Part shown: one piece after another, positions 34,661-43,610 of the stretch
How positions within the stretch are numbered: the stretch's first letter is position 1
Layout of the letters: every line of letters starts with the position of its first letter
NCBI GenBank assembly: GCA_964468185.1
Contig: CAYXTR010000002.1
Span: forward strand, 124,001 to 188,000
Reading direction: 5' to 3'
Origin: JANQFV01 sp964468185
Lineage (GTDB): Bacteria; Planctomycetota; Phycisphaerae; UBA1845; Fen-1342
Length of the DNA stretch: 64,000 bases
Position numbers and translations under genes: made by a program
Notes under the pieces: generated by a model
The model's input: only the letters and a program-made list of their open reading frames with translations
What the model was told of the DNA's origin: nothing
Database searches by the model: none

Positions 34661-36511
34661 CTACTTGCTCTTGGGCATTGTGAATGCCTTGGCGGGTGTT
34701 GAGTTGATTTCGTTGACGAACGTGATCTGTCCACTGGTTCCGTCGATCTGAAAGACGTGCCACCAACGGCCCGATCCGCTTGTAGGGATGTCATAGGTGC
34801 CGATCAGACCGAACTCATCATACGCGGTGATTTGTGCATCCGAGGTGGTTAGCGCGGGGCTGCCGGAGTAGTTGTAAACTGAGTAGTAGTAGGTGCCTGG
34901 GTACAGCTCAGAAATTGTGATCGTCTCTGGGCCATAACTGGTTACGTCGTCCACGTCCAGCCCCGCATAGGGGGTGGAGTCGGGTGACATGCGGTTGGCG
35001 TAGTAAATGTGGTACTCGTCGCCGTTGACGTCGGGCGTCCACAAATGGGAGTCCAAATCCGTGGGCAACGCGCCCCAGGTTAGCACGAAGCGCAATTCCC
35101 CCTGCCCTTGCGGTACCTCTCCGCCTACCGAGGAGAGTTCGAGATTGTAGACGTTGGACGACCACTCGCCGCCGTCATTTTCGACCACCACGTAGTACCA
35201 GCCCGGTGTGGAGACATCGGATACTGAGACGGACTCTTCGAATGCCGACGCAGATTCTGAGCTGTCAATCTCGTTTTCGTTGGGGTCGTAGAGGAAGAGG
35301 TTGATATCGCCGCGCGCGTTCAGGAAGCTGGCGGTGGCGTCGAAGCTGTCACCAGGGTTGAGATACACCTTGTAGTAATCGGGGTCGTTATCGTGGCAGA
35401 CGAGCAGGTTCTCGGTTTCACCGTTCAGGGTAGCGGCGGTTGAGAACGAATCATTGTGTTCGTAGCCGTCGTCCCAGCCAATCGGCAGGACTTGCACGTG
35501 GACGTCGTGGAAGAACTCGCCGACGGATTCCCAGTTGTAGATTGCTACGTATATCTCCGTGTCCGGCGTGGCGTGCCCGTACAAGCTGTAGTTCTCGACG
35601 TCGTTCAACAAGTCCAGAAGCAAATCAGTTTGGGCGGTCGTCGTCTGGCCGATGGCCGTCGTGAAGATGTTCCAGCCCAGTGAACTGCTGAGCCCGCCTG
35701 CGATGGACGTTGTCAGTGACGTTGCGATGGAGAGTGTTGCCTTTTTTGTGCCGTAATTCGCGGCCAGATAGGCTGCGGCCTCTTCGACTGTGCACCGAAA
35801 CACGCCGTAGTCGTCGTGGACGGCCGCGATGTTTGTGATGCTGAACTCGGCCATGCGGTAGGTGTCGAGGATGTAGTCCACCTCCGCCATGCCGATTTGG
35901 ATCACCGTAATGGCGAGGAGAACTCCGCCTACGATGGCGGTCACAGCGATTTTGGAATCGTGCGGCGCGCTGCGGAGCATCGCATTGCCAGCGGCGGCAT
36001 CGCGGACGGGGTTCCCCACGTACATCGCCGCCGCATACTCGCCTGCCGGATCGTACACGATGACGGCGACGTTACCGTCATGTGCAATCCAGTCGGCGCG
36101 CAGTCCCGGCACCGGCTGGCCTTGTTGGTTTACGACTTCGACGGAAAGCGTACGGCTGAGCTCTTCGGAGTTGATCGTGCCCGTGCCGTCGGAGCTGAGC
36201 GACGTTGTTCCGCCATTGGCGTCGTACCCGCCGACGGAGAGTGTGCCGCCGTCGATTGCGCCAGGATCGGGCCCCTCGTCGTCGTCGAATCCGAAGTCAG
36301 GTTCATTGTCCTCCTCTTGGGTCGGCGGATCGATTTCATCCTCGTGATCTTCGTAGGAGTCGTCGTAGCTACCGCCGCCAGAGCCCCCCGACAACCCTGG
36401 TAAGTACGAAGGGTAATACGATGGTGTGCAGCCGACCATTGTAGGCAGCACCAGCAACATCCAGACGCAAAGCGTGGCGGTCATTTGTTGGCGGAGTGTG
36501 CGAGCGGGCAT
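34661..36511 (-). CDS. Lipoprotein with PPC-type and YfaP/DUF2135-like domains
   Basis: 616 residues from ATG 36511 (complement), with GGGAG seven bases upstream. The signal ends in LPTMVGC, a lipobox. An acidic Gly/Asp/Glu linker follows, then residues about 110-340 with no family I recognise (GGTLSVGGYDANGGTTSLS; a hydrophobic helix AVTAIVGGVLLAITVIQIG). Residues about 347-467 look like a bacterial pre-peptidase C-terminal (PPC) beta-domain (YEHNDSFSTAATLNG, DPDYYKVYLNPGDSFDA, STPGWYYVVVEND). The C-terminal about 130 residues (FVLTWGALPTDLDSHLWTPD, PGTYYYSVYNYSG) match YfaP/DUF2135-type domains. No peptidase core is present. A surface protein of unknown role. Confidence 0.75.
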   Translation of the reverse strand: MPARTLRQQMTATLCVWMLLVLPTMVGCTPSYYPSYLPGLSGGSGGGSYDDSYEDHEDEIDPPTQEEDNEPDFGFDDDEGPDPGAIDGGTLSVGGYDANGGTTSLSSDGTGTINSEELSRTLSVEVVNQQGQPVPGLRADWIAHDGNVAVIVYDPAGEYAAAMYVGNPVRDAAAGNAMLRSAPHDSKIAVTAIVGGVLLAITVIQIGMAEVDYILDTYRMAEFSITNIAAVHDDYGVFRCTVEEAAAYLAANYGTKKATLSIATSLTTSIAGGLSSSLGWNIFTTAIGQTTTAQTDLLLDLLNDVENYSLYGHATPDTEIYVAIYNWESVGEFFHDVHVQVLPIGWDDGYEHNDSFSTAATLNGETENLLVCHDNDPDYYKVYLNPGDSFDATASFLNARGDINLFLYDPNENEIDSSESASAFEESVSVSDVSTPGWYYVVVENDGGEWSSNVYNLELSSVGGEVPQGQGELRFVLTWGALPTDLDSHLWTPDVNGDEYHIYYANRMSPDSTPYAGLDVDDVTSYGPETITISELYPGTYYYSVYNYSGSPALTTSDAQITAYDEFGLIGTYDIPTSGSGRWWHVFQIDGTSGQITFVNEINSTPAKAFTMPKSK

Positions 36512-36683
36512 GATGTCTCTCCCTTCCTCAAATGGGAATAACAAATAAGGACATGAATGTCCCCAAACCTGCTTTTCATTTTGCGGAATCGCGCACGGAA
36601 TGTCAACGGAGGCTGGAAAACGTGAATTATCGGGTGTCCTGCCGCCGGACGGTGACTAGCCCTGTACTTGCGCGCATATGAGT

Positions 36684-36713
36684 GGCCCCTGCCGGGGGTG
36701 CCGGACAGGGGCC
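36684..36713 (-). terminator. Hairpin after the coiled-coil gene
   Basis: GGCCCCTG (36684-36691) and CAGGGGCC (36706-36713) form a perfect 8-base stem 34 bases past the stop at 36747. No T-run. Confidence 0.5.
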
Positions 36714-36746
36714 TGGGAGACTGGCACTTCGTTCGAAGTTTGGCGT

Positions 36747-37949
36747 CTATTCCGCGGTCGTGTTCTCGTCGTCGGTCGTATCGACGTCAGGGTCGGTGGG
36801 CGGGTTGACCGTGTCGGCTGCGATGGCAGCGGTTTCATCCGCGGTCGTGTCAAGCGTGTCTTCGGCGTTGGCCGGATCCAGTCCATGCATGGTGGCGCCG
36901 ACCTGCGGCCAGTTGTTGATGGCGCGGCGCCGGGCGCGGGCCTTGGTTTCGGACAAGGCGACGCGAACCTCGCTGAAGGCCTTCTTGACGCTGGTGAGGG
37001 CGGCGTCGCTGGCCCGGCTCTGGTTGCGGAGTGAGGTGACCTCGGTCTCGTAATACTGCCGCTGTTCGACGAGGCGGGCGTTTTCGCGTTCGAGGTGGGT
37101 CATCTGGACCTGGAGGTTCTTCTTCTCGGCCCGCAGTTGATCGAGCTTGTCCTCAAGTGCTTCCTGGACCTGCTTGAGTTCGCGGTTGGTGTCGTGCGCC
37201 TCGCGGAGTTCTCCCTGGAGCTGATTACGCTCGCCAGTGACTTCTTCGAGCGAGATCTGCGCTTCCTGGAGCTGAGACTGGACCTCGGCGCGTGCTTCGA
37301 TCATGTCGCGCTGGGTGCGCTCCAGGTCCTCGATCTTTACGGTGAGGTTGCGATTCTCAGAGCGGAGGCCTTCGCATTCCTTGCGAACCGGCCACAACTC
37401 GTCGAGCTGCTTGTTGGACGTCTTCAGCTCAGTCTTGAGCCGGTTTCGCTCCTTCTCGAGCTCCGCGGCCTGGTCGCCGAGGCGCTGGGCGCGCGCGCTG
37501 GCGTCGCCGAGTTCTTCCTCGAGAGTAGCGACGTCCTGGCGCAGTTGTTCGAGTGCGTCGACGCGGGTTTGCAGCGTGACGACCTGCCACTCGAGTTCCT
37601 GGCATTTCTGATTGGAAGCCTGGAGCTGTCCGGAGGTGCTGTTGAGCTCGCGCTCGAGCTTCTCGCGGATCTCCTGGTGACGGTCAAGCTGATCCTCGAG
37701 CTCGTTAATCACGGCCAGGACGTCGTTGCGCTCATCGAGGAACGTATCCTGAAGGCCGCGCGGCGTAGTGGGGCGCTCGAGCGTTGCCGTATCCGACCCG
37801 CGTTCGTTAGGTCGCTGCGTGACCTTCCCGGTCGGCAGGCCTTCCTGAAATTCGTCGGGTGAGGGCGGGGTGCCGGTCTCGGCCGCCTTGGTCGAGGCCT
37901 TCTGCGAGCCATTTCCAGTACGACGGGTGCGTGAATTGCTCTTTTCCAT
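36747..37949 (-). CDS. Long coiled-coil protein of unknown function
   Basis: 400 residues, cytoplasmic, with no signal or membrane span. A basic, Ser/Thr-rich head (MEKSNSRTRRTGNGSQKAS) and an acidic tail (DPDVDTTDDENTTAE) flank a nearly continuous heptad-rich coiled coil from about residue 70 to 310. That region is rich in Glu/Arg/Gln/Leu (ELEDQLDRHQEIREKLEREL, ENRNLTVKIEDLERTQRDM, LREAHDTNRELKQVQEALED). It lacks Walker motifs, so it is not an SMC protein. A filament, scaffold or nucleoid/cell-shape role is possible but not supported by any motif. Confidence 0.75.
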   Translation of the reverse strand: MEKSNSRTRRTGNGSQKASTKAAETGTPPSPDEFQEGLPTGKVTQRPNERGSDTATLERPTTPRGLQDTFLDERNDVLAVINELEDQLDRHQEIREKLERELNSTSGQLQASNQKCQELEWQVVTLQTRVDALEQLRQDVATLEEELGDASARAQRLGDQAAELEKERNRLKTELKTSNKQLDELWPVRKECEGLRSENRNLTVKIEDLERTQRDMIEARAEVQSQLQEAQISLEEVTGERNQLQGELREAHDTNRELKQVQEALEDKLDQLRAEKKNLQVQMTHLERENARLVEQRQYYETEVTSLRNQSRASDAALTSVKKAFSEVRVALSETKARARRRAINNWPQVGATMHGLDPANAEDTLDTTADETAAIAADTVNPPTDPDVDTTDDENTTAE

Positions 37950-38337
37950 GCCTGTCCGTTCCTTACGTTATGCGTCAGGCAAGACCCTGCGGAGGTCCGC
38001 GTCCTGCATTGCCCCGGCCTGCGCGTGCGACCGGCGGGTCCAACGTCGGTTCTTTTTATCGGTGGGGTATGCGCAGCGCCTTGACCACCCCGGGGGGCGG
38101 GTCGCGCAAAAGGTGCGTACCTGTTGCGGGACGTGCGTCCGTACGACGCGCGTGGGAATCACGGACGTCCGGATAATTCTCGTAACTGCTTGACTACGCC
38201 GTGGTTTGGGGAACAATCTTCAGGGAAGTGACGCGTCAGGCGTCACTGCGGTCCCCCGGCGTTCGCCGATGACAGGTTGCCGAAGCGCCGGGGGGTTGGC
38301 ACTTCGAGACGACCGACCGAATAGGATAGGAGTCACG
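37950..38337. other. Intergenic stretch of 388 bases (divergent promoter region)
   Basis: Lies between the divergent coiled-coil gene and the small lipoprotein gene. The plus-strand side holds a promoter-like TTGACT, an adjacent palindrome and a GC-rich hairpin in the leader (see the next entry). A second inverted pair sits around 38113-38151 (GCGTACC...GGACGTGCGTCCGTACG). I see no coding sequence. Confidence 0.45.
38190..38294 (+). promoter_or_regulatory. Candidate promoter, operator-like palindrome and structured leader
   Basis: TTGACT (38190-38195), a 16-base spacer and AACAAT (38212-38217) form a candidate sigma-70-type promoter. Ten bases on is the palindrome AGTGACGC-GTCAG-GCGTCACT (38227-38247), which could be an operator. 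Then CCCCCGGCG (38253-38261) pairs with CGCCGGGGG (38286-38294), giving a hairpin in the 5' leader. The small lipoprotein gene starts at 38338. Confidence 0.35.
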
Positions 38338-38565
38338 ATGACGTTCAGAGGATTTGCCAGCCGCGGGCTGAAGACCATAATGATCGCGAGCCTTGCGACG
38401 GGTCTCGCGCTAGGCCTGGCCAGCAGCATAGGGTGCTCGCACAACAGCCAGAAGACGCATATGTCGGGCAAGAAGGGGGGGGGCGGTTATCACAAGAAGG
38501 GCACCCAGTCTGCGACGAAGAAGGACCACCAGAACCGGAAAGATTGCAAGAAGATGCTGCCGTAG
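38338..38565 (+). CDS. Small cationic lipoprotein
   Basis: 75 residues. ATG 38338 has AGGAG five bases upstream. The signal MTFRGFASRGLKTIMIASLA... ends with ASSIGC, a lipobox. The mature part is about 43 residues, very Lys/His/Gly-rich (NSQKTHMSGKKGGGGYHKKG, then KKDHQNRKDCKKMLP). I do not recognise a family. It could bind nucleic acid, lipopolysaccharide or metal, but nothing proves this. It is a monocistronic unit with its own candidate promoter, structured leader and terminator, which argues that it is a real gene. Confidence 0.65.
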   Translation: MTFRGFASRGLKTIMIASLATGLALGLASSIGCSHNSQKTHMSGKKGGGGYHKKGTQSATKKDHQNRKDCKKMLP

Positions 38566-38651
38566 TGTGGTTGCTGGCGGATTGGATTGACCTGCAATAG
38601 ATGCGAGTGGCCGCCGCTGGTTGGCGTCACTTGCTGAAGATACGCACCGTA

Positions 38652-38708
38652 GGCAAGACGGCCGGGGCTGCGACATGCGTCACAGCCCGCGTCTTGCCGG
38701 TTTTGTTG
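38652..38708 (+). terminator. Intrinsic terminator after the small lipoprotein gene
   Basis: GGCAAGAC (38652-38659) pairs with GTCTTGCC (38691-38698), with an inner GGGGCTG/CAGCCC stem. GGTTTTGTTG follows. It lies 87 bases past the stop at 38565 and just before the convergent gene ending at 38735. Confidence 0.65.
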
Positions 38709-38734
38709 CATGAGCGCGCCCCTCGCCGGTCGGC

Positions 38735-39643
38735 TCAGCGCAGCGTCTCCTCAAGTGCGAGATAATACTGGCCGCTGCCACCGTCCATGCGGTAAAGCCG
38801 ACAGGTGACATGTCCGGGGGTCACGCGCACCTGCACGTATGTGCTGGGCGCGGTGGAAACGCCGCGGCCGGCCGCATGTCCGACATCGATTTGCCACACG
38901 CCGTTGATGCGCGTGACGGATGCCTCCGGCCCTTTTCCGCTACAGAAGTATGCGACGACGCCGTATTCGCGCAGCAGGGACCAGAAGCGCTGATTGCGGG
39001 CTTGGTCGTCGCTGAGTGTCGTCTCGACCGGGGCGAGCTGGCCGGTCGTCAGGTCGGGCGCCGGTACGGAGGGGGCGTATCCGAACACGAAGACGAACGG
39101 GCGGTTGTTGTAATCCAGATCATCGGCCAGCCACTGATAGAGCGCATCGCTGATGCGGGCCTCCTGAGCAACCTCATCGTCGGTGGCGTAGAAGTGATTC
39201 AGGACGATGAAATGCGCATTGCCGCGGTCAAAGGAATAGCACGTCTCACGGGCGGCTGGGGGGCCGGACTGCACTACGCCGGGCAACGTTGTCCCGCCGG
39301 CGTTGGCGCGGCGGAGGTAGGCGCGGGCTTGCTCATCGACGGCGTCGTGGTATCCGACTACGGGATACCACGTGTAGTCCGGGCTGATGACGGCGTCGAG
39401 TGTGGCCCGTACGCGTTCCGGCGGATCGAGGTCTCCGAGCGCGACCAGGAACTCACCCGCGCCGCGTGATTTGATGGCTTCGCACACGCCAGCGAAGTAC
39501 TGCATCCCGGGATGTTCGGGCGGTGTGTAGTCACGCGGGCCGGACACGACCTCAAAATCAAAGCCCGGTCGCAGGGCACAGCCGAAAAGCAGCGGTAGCG
39601 CCAGGACGATTGCGGCAAGGCGCCGCGATGGCGGTGTGACCAT
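38735..39643 (-). CDS. Lipoprotein resembling a calcineurin-like phosphoesterase with lost metal ligands
   Basis: 302 residues from ATG 39643 (complement), AGGAG seven bases upstream; the longer frame upstream has no such site. The signal ends in LPLLFGC. The order of blocks follows metallophosphoesterases: EFLVALGDLDPPERV (GDxxP-like), YPVVGYHDAVD (GNHD-like, with Tyr for Asn), HFIVLNHFYAT, WLADDLDYNNRPFVFVFGYAP (normally 'H.P'), VVAYFCSGKGPEA (normally 'GH.H') and QIDVGHAAGRGV. The His/Asn positions needed for two metals are replaced at several sites. It is therefore either a non-catalytic binding protein or has a changed mechanism. Confidence 0.7.
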   Translation of the reverse strand: MVTPPSRRLAAIVLALPLLFGCALRPGFDFEVVSGPRDYTPPEHPGMQYFAGVCEAIKSRGAGEFLVALGDLDPPERVRATLDAVISPDYTWYPVVGYHDAVDEQARAYLRRANAGGTTLPGVVQSGPPAARETCYSFDRGNAHFIVLNHFYATDDEVAQEARISDALYQWLADDLDYNNRPFVFVFGYAPSVPAPDLTTGQLAPVETTLSDDQARNQRFWSLLREYGVVAYFCSGKGPEASVTRINGVWQIDVGHAAGRGVSTAPSTYVQVRVTPGHVTCRLYRMDGGSGQYYLALEETLR

Positions 39644-39824
39644 GAGAATTCTCCTGCTGCTGCACAGCGTCGGTCCTGCGGTGGTCTGCCCGATCTCAAG
39701 AAAGCCGGGATCGGTTCCCGCAGGTTGGACGGCGTTGAGGTTCGATCGCAAACCCCATTCTGTCCACGGAGCGACGGCGGATCAAGCGATCGAAAGCGGT
39801 GAGGGGGGCTGCCGCGGCGGATGT

Positions 39825-40334
39825 TCAGCAGAGGCTCTGCTGCTCGCAAGCGCGCCACAGGGCGGGGGGCGTGGGGAAGAGCTTGTTGAGGCGGGTGGCG
39901 GCCCGGTTGAACTGCTCGGGTGGCCATCCGACGATGGTGCGGATGTCGTTTACCAGGAAGCCGGCGTCCATCCGGAGCGGGTTGGCGATACGGAAGCTGC
40001 GCGCGACGTTCTCGATGACGAGGTGGATGTCGATCTGCGTTTGTGCGGCGAGGCATTGCAGCACCCGCACCGCCGGGGCGTGCGCGACATTCAGGCAGCA
40101 GTCAGCGGTCGTCACATCGTTGCGCGCGAAGCGGACGACGAGAGCCACGAGGAGCACGCCATCCATGTCCCAGGTTCCCATGCGCAAATCGACTGGACAA
40201 TCGCGGAGGGGGTATTTTTTCAGACCCCAGTCGTCCTCGCGTACGAACAGCACGGTGTCATTGGAGAACGCTACTGCTGTAAGCGTCCCTAATGGGCTTT
40301 CCAGCACGGGCTGGGGAATTTCGACGCTTGGCAT
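39825..40334 (-). CDS. Conserved-looking hypothetical protein
   Basis: 169 residues from ATG 40334 (complement; MPSVEIPQPVLESPLGTLTA), with AGGGG seven bases upstream. It has no signal peptide or membrane span. It reads like a compact soluble alpha/beta protein: a beta-rich first half (VAFSNDTVLFVREDDWGLKK, GTWDMDGVLLVALVVRFARN) and a helical second half ending FPTPPALWRACEQQSLC. I do not recognise the family. The MTH1187 gene lies upstream on the same strand, with a 132-base gap. Confidence 0.6.
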   Translation of the reverse strand: MPSVEIPQPVLESPLGTLTAVAFSNDTVLFVREDDWGLKKYPLRDCPVDLRMGTWDMDGVLLVALVVRFARNDVTTADCCLNVAHAPAVRVLQCLAAQTQIDIHLVIENVARSFRIANPLRMDAGFLVNDIRTIVGWPPEQFNRAATRLNKLFPTPPALWRACEQQSLC

Positions 40335-40466
40335 ATCACTGCCCCTGGGCGTTGCTCGCGCGTTACCGCAACGCGCAATTGGACCCTGCATAGCATCGGC
40401 CAAACACGGGGTTGCCTTTGTGAGACCGTGTCTGCTGACCGAGGGGCAGCGCAGCGCGGTTGGTTG

Positions 40467-40772
40467 TCAGCTCTGGGCGAGTTTGTGCTCGACGCTATCC
40501 AGCTTGTCCTGCATGGTCTGATCACGGTCCGTGCGCGTGCCAACGCGGATTGTCGTGGATACGCGTGGGGCCCCCATCTCGTGGACGACTTCGTGGCACC
40601 GTTTTACGACGGCGAAGACCTCGTCCCAGTGTCCTTCGATGTTGGTCCCATAAGCGTGGAGCTGACTCTTGAGACCCGCGTTGCGGATGACCTTCTCACA
40701 TGCCGTGACGTATGTTGATACTGATGTCCCAACACCGAGTGGGATCACGCACAGGTCGACGATGACTTTCAT
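40467..40772 (-). CDS. MTH1187/UPF0045 family thiamine-binding protein
   Basis: 101 residues, the normal family length. ATG 40772 (complement) has AAGGAG nine bases upstream. Family features are MKVIVDLCVIPLGVGTSVS at the N-terminus, AGLKSQLHAYGTNIEGHWDE (the 'Y.thv.mGT.iEg' type motif) and RVSTTIRVGTRTD near the end. These small ferredoxin-fold proteins tetramerise and bind thiamine or related ligands. The cellular role is not settled. Confidence 0.9.
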   Translation of the reverse strand: MKVIVDLCVIPLGVGTSVSTYVTACEKVIRNAGLKSQLHAYGTNIEGHWDEVFAVVKRCHEVVHEMGAPRVSTTIRVGTRTDRDQTMQDKLDSVEHKLAQS

Positions 40773-40855
40773 GGCGACATTCTCCTTGCCGGTCGTGAGG
40801 CGTTGGCGGGTACCGCGAAGCGTGTTCGCGATGGACGCGCGGTCAGACGCCCGCT

Positions 40856-42106
40856 TCATCCGCTCCCCACATACTTGAGCATATGCCCGCACAGCACACC
40901 CGCATAGGTGCCCAGCACGTAACCGGCGACGGCGAGGAGCACGCCGACGGGGGCGAGCGAGGGGTGATAGGCAGATGCGACAATGGGGGCGCTCGCGGCG
41001 CCGCCGATGTTGGCCTGCGACCCGACGGCGACGAAGAAGATGGGAGCCTTGATCAGCCAGGCGACGGTCAGCAGGACGCCGACATGGATGGCCATCCACA
41101 TGAAGCCGACGACCATATAGCCGGGAGCGTTAACGATCTGGCGAAAATCGGCGGAGGCTCCGATGCAGGCGACGAGCAGGTAGAGCATCACGGAGCCGAC
41201 TTTGGACGCGCCGGCGCCTTCCATTCTTCGTGCCGGCGTGAACGAAAGGAGCACGCCCAGCGATGTGACCAGGATGTACTTCCAGGTGCTGTGAGAGATG
41301 GCAGTTCCGATTTCGGGCAGCCACATGCCGACGCGGTAGCTGAGCCAACTCGCGACGAATCCCATGGCGACGATGATCATGAGGTCGGCCAGCGTCGCGA
41401 CCCGCATGACCCGCTCCTGGAAGTCTGTCAGTCGCCGCTCGAGGTCGCGGATCATGGAGGCATCCGCCCCGGTCTTACGGTCGATGGTGTGCTGGTGGCC
41501 GGAGCAGTAGAGCAGGACGCCCATCCAGATGCTGGCGACGAACACGTCCGGGATGACCATCATGGCCAGCGTTGAGGGGGTGGTGCCGAAAATGTCGCCC
41601 AGGGCCACGAAATTGGCGCCGCCGCCGATCCAGCTACCGGAAAGTGCCGCGAGCCCCTGCCAGGCGTCGTCGGGCAGCCCCCAGACCTCGCCATGCAGGA
41701 AAGTTCGCCCGAGGGCAAAGGCGATCGGGCCGCCGATGACTACGCCCAAGGTCCCCGCCAGCAGCATGATGACGGCCTTCGGCCCGAGCCTGATGATCCC
41801 TGGCAGATCAAGTGAGAGGATCAGCAGGAAGAGTGCCGCGGGGAGGACGTAGGACTTGATCCAGGAGTAGAGCGGGCTGGCGTCGGGGATGACGCCGATG
41901 GTCGTCAGCGTGGTGGGCACAAAGTAGCAGAAGACGAGCGCGGGGATGACCTTGAACACGGGCTTGGCCCAGGGTTGCTGGGTGAGCCAGAAGATGAGCG
42001 CGAGGACGGCCAGCAGGAGGGCGAGGATGCCGGCCTCCGAGTGCACGACGACATCCTGGGTGGCGGCGGTGGTTGGCGTACTGGCGAGGGTTGGTGTGGT
42101 AAACAT
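40856..42106 (-). CDS. DUF819 family membrane protein (YjcL-like)
   Basis: 416 residues from ATG 42106 (complement; MFTTPTLAST). An in-frame upstream extension is possible, and no clear Shine-Dalgarno site precedes either start. About 11-12 hydrophobic spans. Family blocks are KVIPALVFCYFVPTTLTTIG, LPGIIRLGPKAVIMLLAGT, LSGSWIGGGANFVALGDIFG and SQANIGGAASAPIVASAYHP. The paired SGSWIGGGAN and NIGGAASAP segments look like the two re-entrant motifs of an inverted-repeat transporter fold. Substrate unknown. Confidence 0.9.
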   Translation of the reverse strand: MFTTPTLASTPTTAATQDVVVHSEAGILALLLAVLALIFWLTQQPWAKPVFKVIPALVFCYFVPTTLTTIGVIPDASPLYSWIKSYVLPAALFLLILSLDLPGIIRLGPKAVIMLLAGTLGVVIGGPIAFALGRTFLHGEVWGLPDDAWQGLAALSGSWIGGGANFVALGDIFGTTPSTLAMMVIPDVFVASIWMGVLLYCSGHQHTIDRKTGADASMIRDLERRLTDFQERVMRVATLADLMIIVAMGFVASWLSYRVGMWLPEIGTAISHSTWKYILVTSLGVLLSFTPARRMEGAGASKVGSVMLYLLVACIGASADFRQIVNAPGYMVVGFMWMAIHVGVLLTVAWLIKAPIFFVAVGSQANIGGAASAPIVASAYHPSLAPVGVLLAVAGYVLGTYAGVLCGHMLKYVGSG

Positions 42107-42335
42107 GGCACGATTGATAGGCGATTGGGCGGTTGGCGTCCAGAGGTGGGCTGCGATTGCGCGCGTCAGCGATAGTCCGGCGACTGGAGGAGGAATGCCC
42201 GATCCGGCTTGTGGCATGAAGTACTGCTCAGGTCAGCTTGCCAGATTGGACGATGAGATGATCAGGGCGCAAGGGCTGCCGGTTGGGCGCAGCCGGTGCC
42301 AGCGGTGCGCATCGAGGCCTCACAGGAGCCAGACC

Positions 42336-43034
42336 ATGAGAACGCTGCCCATACTCGCCGGATTCGTCCTCGTTTCACTCGTGGGGTGCAGTCAGCCGAC
42401 CGGTGACATGCAGGCTGACGCCACGAATTCCAATGACGCGGTGGATCGTCCCGTCCAGGCGGCTGACCTGATGGCGCAAGCCGAAGCTGACGGGCCGACG
42501 TACACTGGCCCGGTGGCGCGGTTTCAGACGCGGTTGCTGACGTGCCCGTCGTATTCGAGCACGTTGGCGGAGTTGAAGGAGCTGCTCGACTTGCGGGAAG
42601 ATAAATGGACGGGCATTGAGCGGCGGCACGTGCGGCAGATCATCGAGATCCTGTCCGCCAAGCCGGAGACGACGCTGATCGTGGCGCCCGATGTGGTCGC
42701 GCAGCCGTTGCAGTACGCGACCGTGCGGGTTGGGCGTGAGGGGATTAGCGGCGCCGGCGAGGATGCCACCATCCCGACCCACGGCACGACGTCGATCATG
42801 TTCGATCCGTTGAATGTCGGCTCGAAGCAGGTGGACTTCCGCTACCGTTTTCAGTGTGTGGGCGGGTACGCGACGGACGGTTCGCCGCGGGCGTGGCTCA
42901 CCAGCGGCAAGGCCAGTATTGCGTCCGGGCAGGCGAGCGCCCTGCTGGTGCCGTCGATTGACAGCGAGTTGACGTTGATTGTACTGATTGCGGTGACGAC
43001 GGAGCAGGTGGGGGAGACGGGCGCGACGAATTGA
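42336..43034 (+). CDS. Lipoprotein of unknown function
   Basis: 232 residues. ATG 42336 has AGGAG seven bases upstream. MRTLPILAGFVLVSLVGC is a clear lipoprotein signal. A helical region (TLAELKELLDLREDKWTGIE, then VRQIIEILSAKPETTLIVAP) is followed by a beta-rich half (VGREGISGAGEDATIPTHGT, SKQVDFRYRFQCVG). I cannot assign a family. It is divergent from the DUF819 gene with a 229-base shared upstream region. Confidence 0.65.
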   Translation: MRTLPILAGFVLVSLVGCSQPTGDMQADATNSNDAVDRPVQAADLMAQAEADGPTYTGPVARFQTRLLTCPSYSSTLAELKELLDLREDKWTGIERRHVRQIIEILSAKPETTLIVAPDVVAQPLQYATVRVGREGISGAGEDATIPTHGTTSIMFDPLNVGSKQVDFRYRFQCVGGYATDGSPRAWLTSGKASIASGQASALLVPSIDSELTLIVLIAVTTEQVGETGATN

Positions 43035-43320
43035 CGAGCGTGGGGGAGGGTCTCGGAGGCCGACGATCAACGGCCTGTCAGCGTCCCGGTATGCTGGGAG
43101 ATACGACGTTACTCGGAACTCATGAGGGGCCGGCGTCCGGGCGGTCATGAGCCGCCGGCGAGACGGTGCTCTCATTACTTTCCCACCCTGGGGTACCCGG
43201 TTTCGGGGCTCCTTCTTCGGTTCCCACGATTCTGCGCGGACTCTTCACGAGCGATAATGAATGCGGGGGGCGTGAGGTGTGAAGCGGCCTGGTGCCCCTC
43301 GCTGACTTCAGGTGGTGGGA

Positions 43321-43610
43321 TTACTGGGCGGCGTGGAGGACTTCGAGGACGGCGGACCAGAACGCGCCGCGGGGTGTGTCGGCGTAGTGCTCGACCAACT
43401 GCTCAACCAGCGCCACGAACGTCTCCAACTGCTCGTCCGCCAGGTAGGCCAGGAACACTTCGGCGGCCGCGTACGGATCCTCCGGCAAACGCTCGGCGCC
43501 GTCTTCACCGCCGGCGGCGCAGGCGGGACACGGTTCGCAGTTATGCGCAATCGTCTTGGGAATACCAGGCAGCGGGAGGATGAAAGTGTCAGATAAATAG
43601 GTGGCTGTCC
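43321..43610 (-). pseudogene. 3' fragment of a gene (C-terminus only)
   Basis: A minus-strand frame ending at TAA 43321-43323 reads IAHNCEPCPACAAGGED, then DPYAAAEVFLAYLADEQL, ETFVALVEQLVEHYAD and TPRGAFWSAVLEVLHAAQ. This is protein-like: amphipathic helices and a CxxCxxC knuckle. It has no ATG, GTG or TTG start before residue about 43; the frame opens directly out of the scar sequence at 43595-43617. I interpret it as the C-terminal part of a gene whose 5' end was lost. It could instead be read by an unusual start such as ATT or CTG. Confidence 0.5.

Noticed and set aside
43312..43596. Plus-strand frame of 94 codons over the gene scar
   Set aside because: The minus-strand reading gives coherent amphipathic helices ending at a stop; the plus reading has no ribosome-binding site and looks like a shadow.
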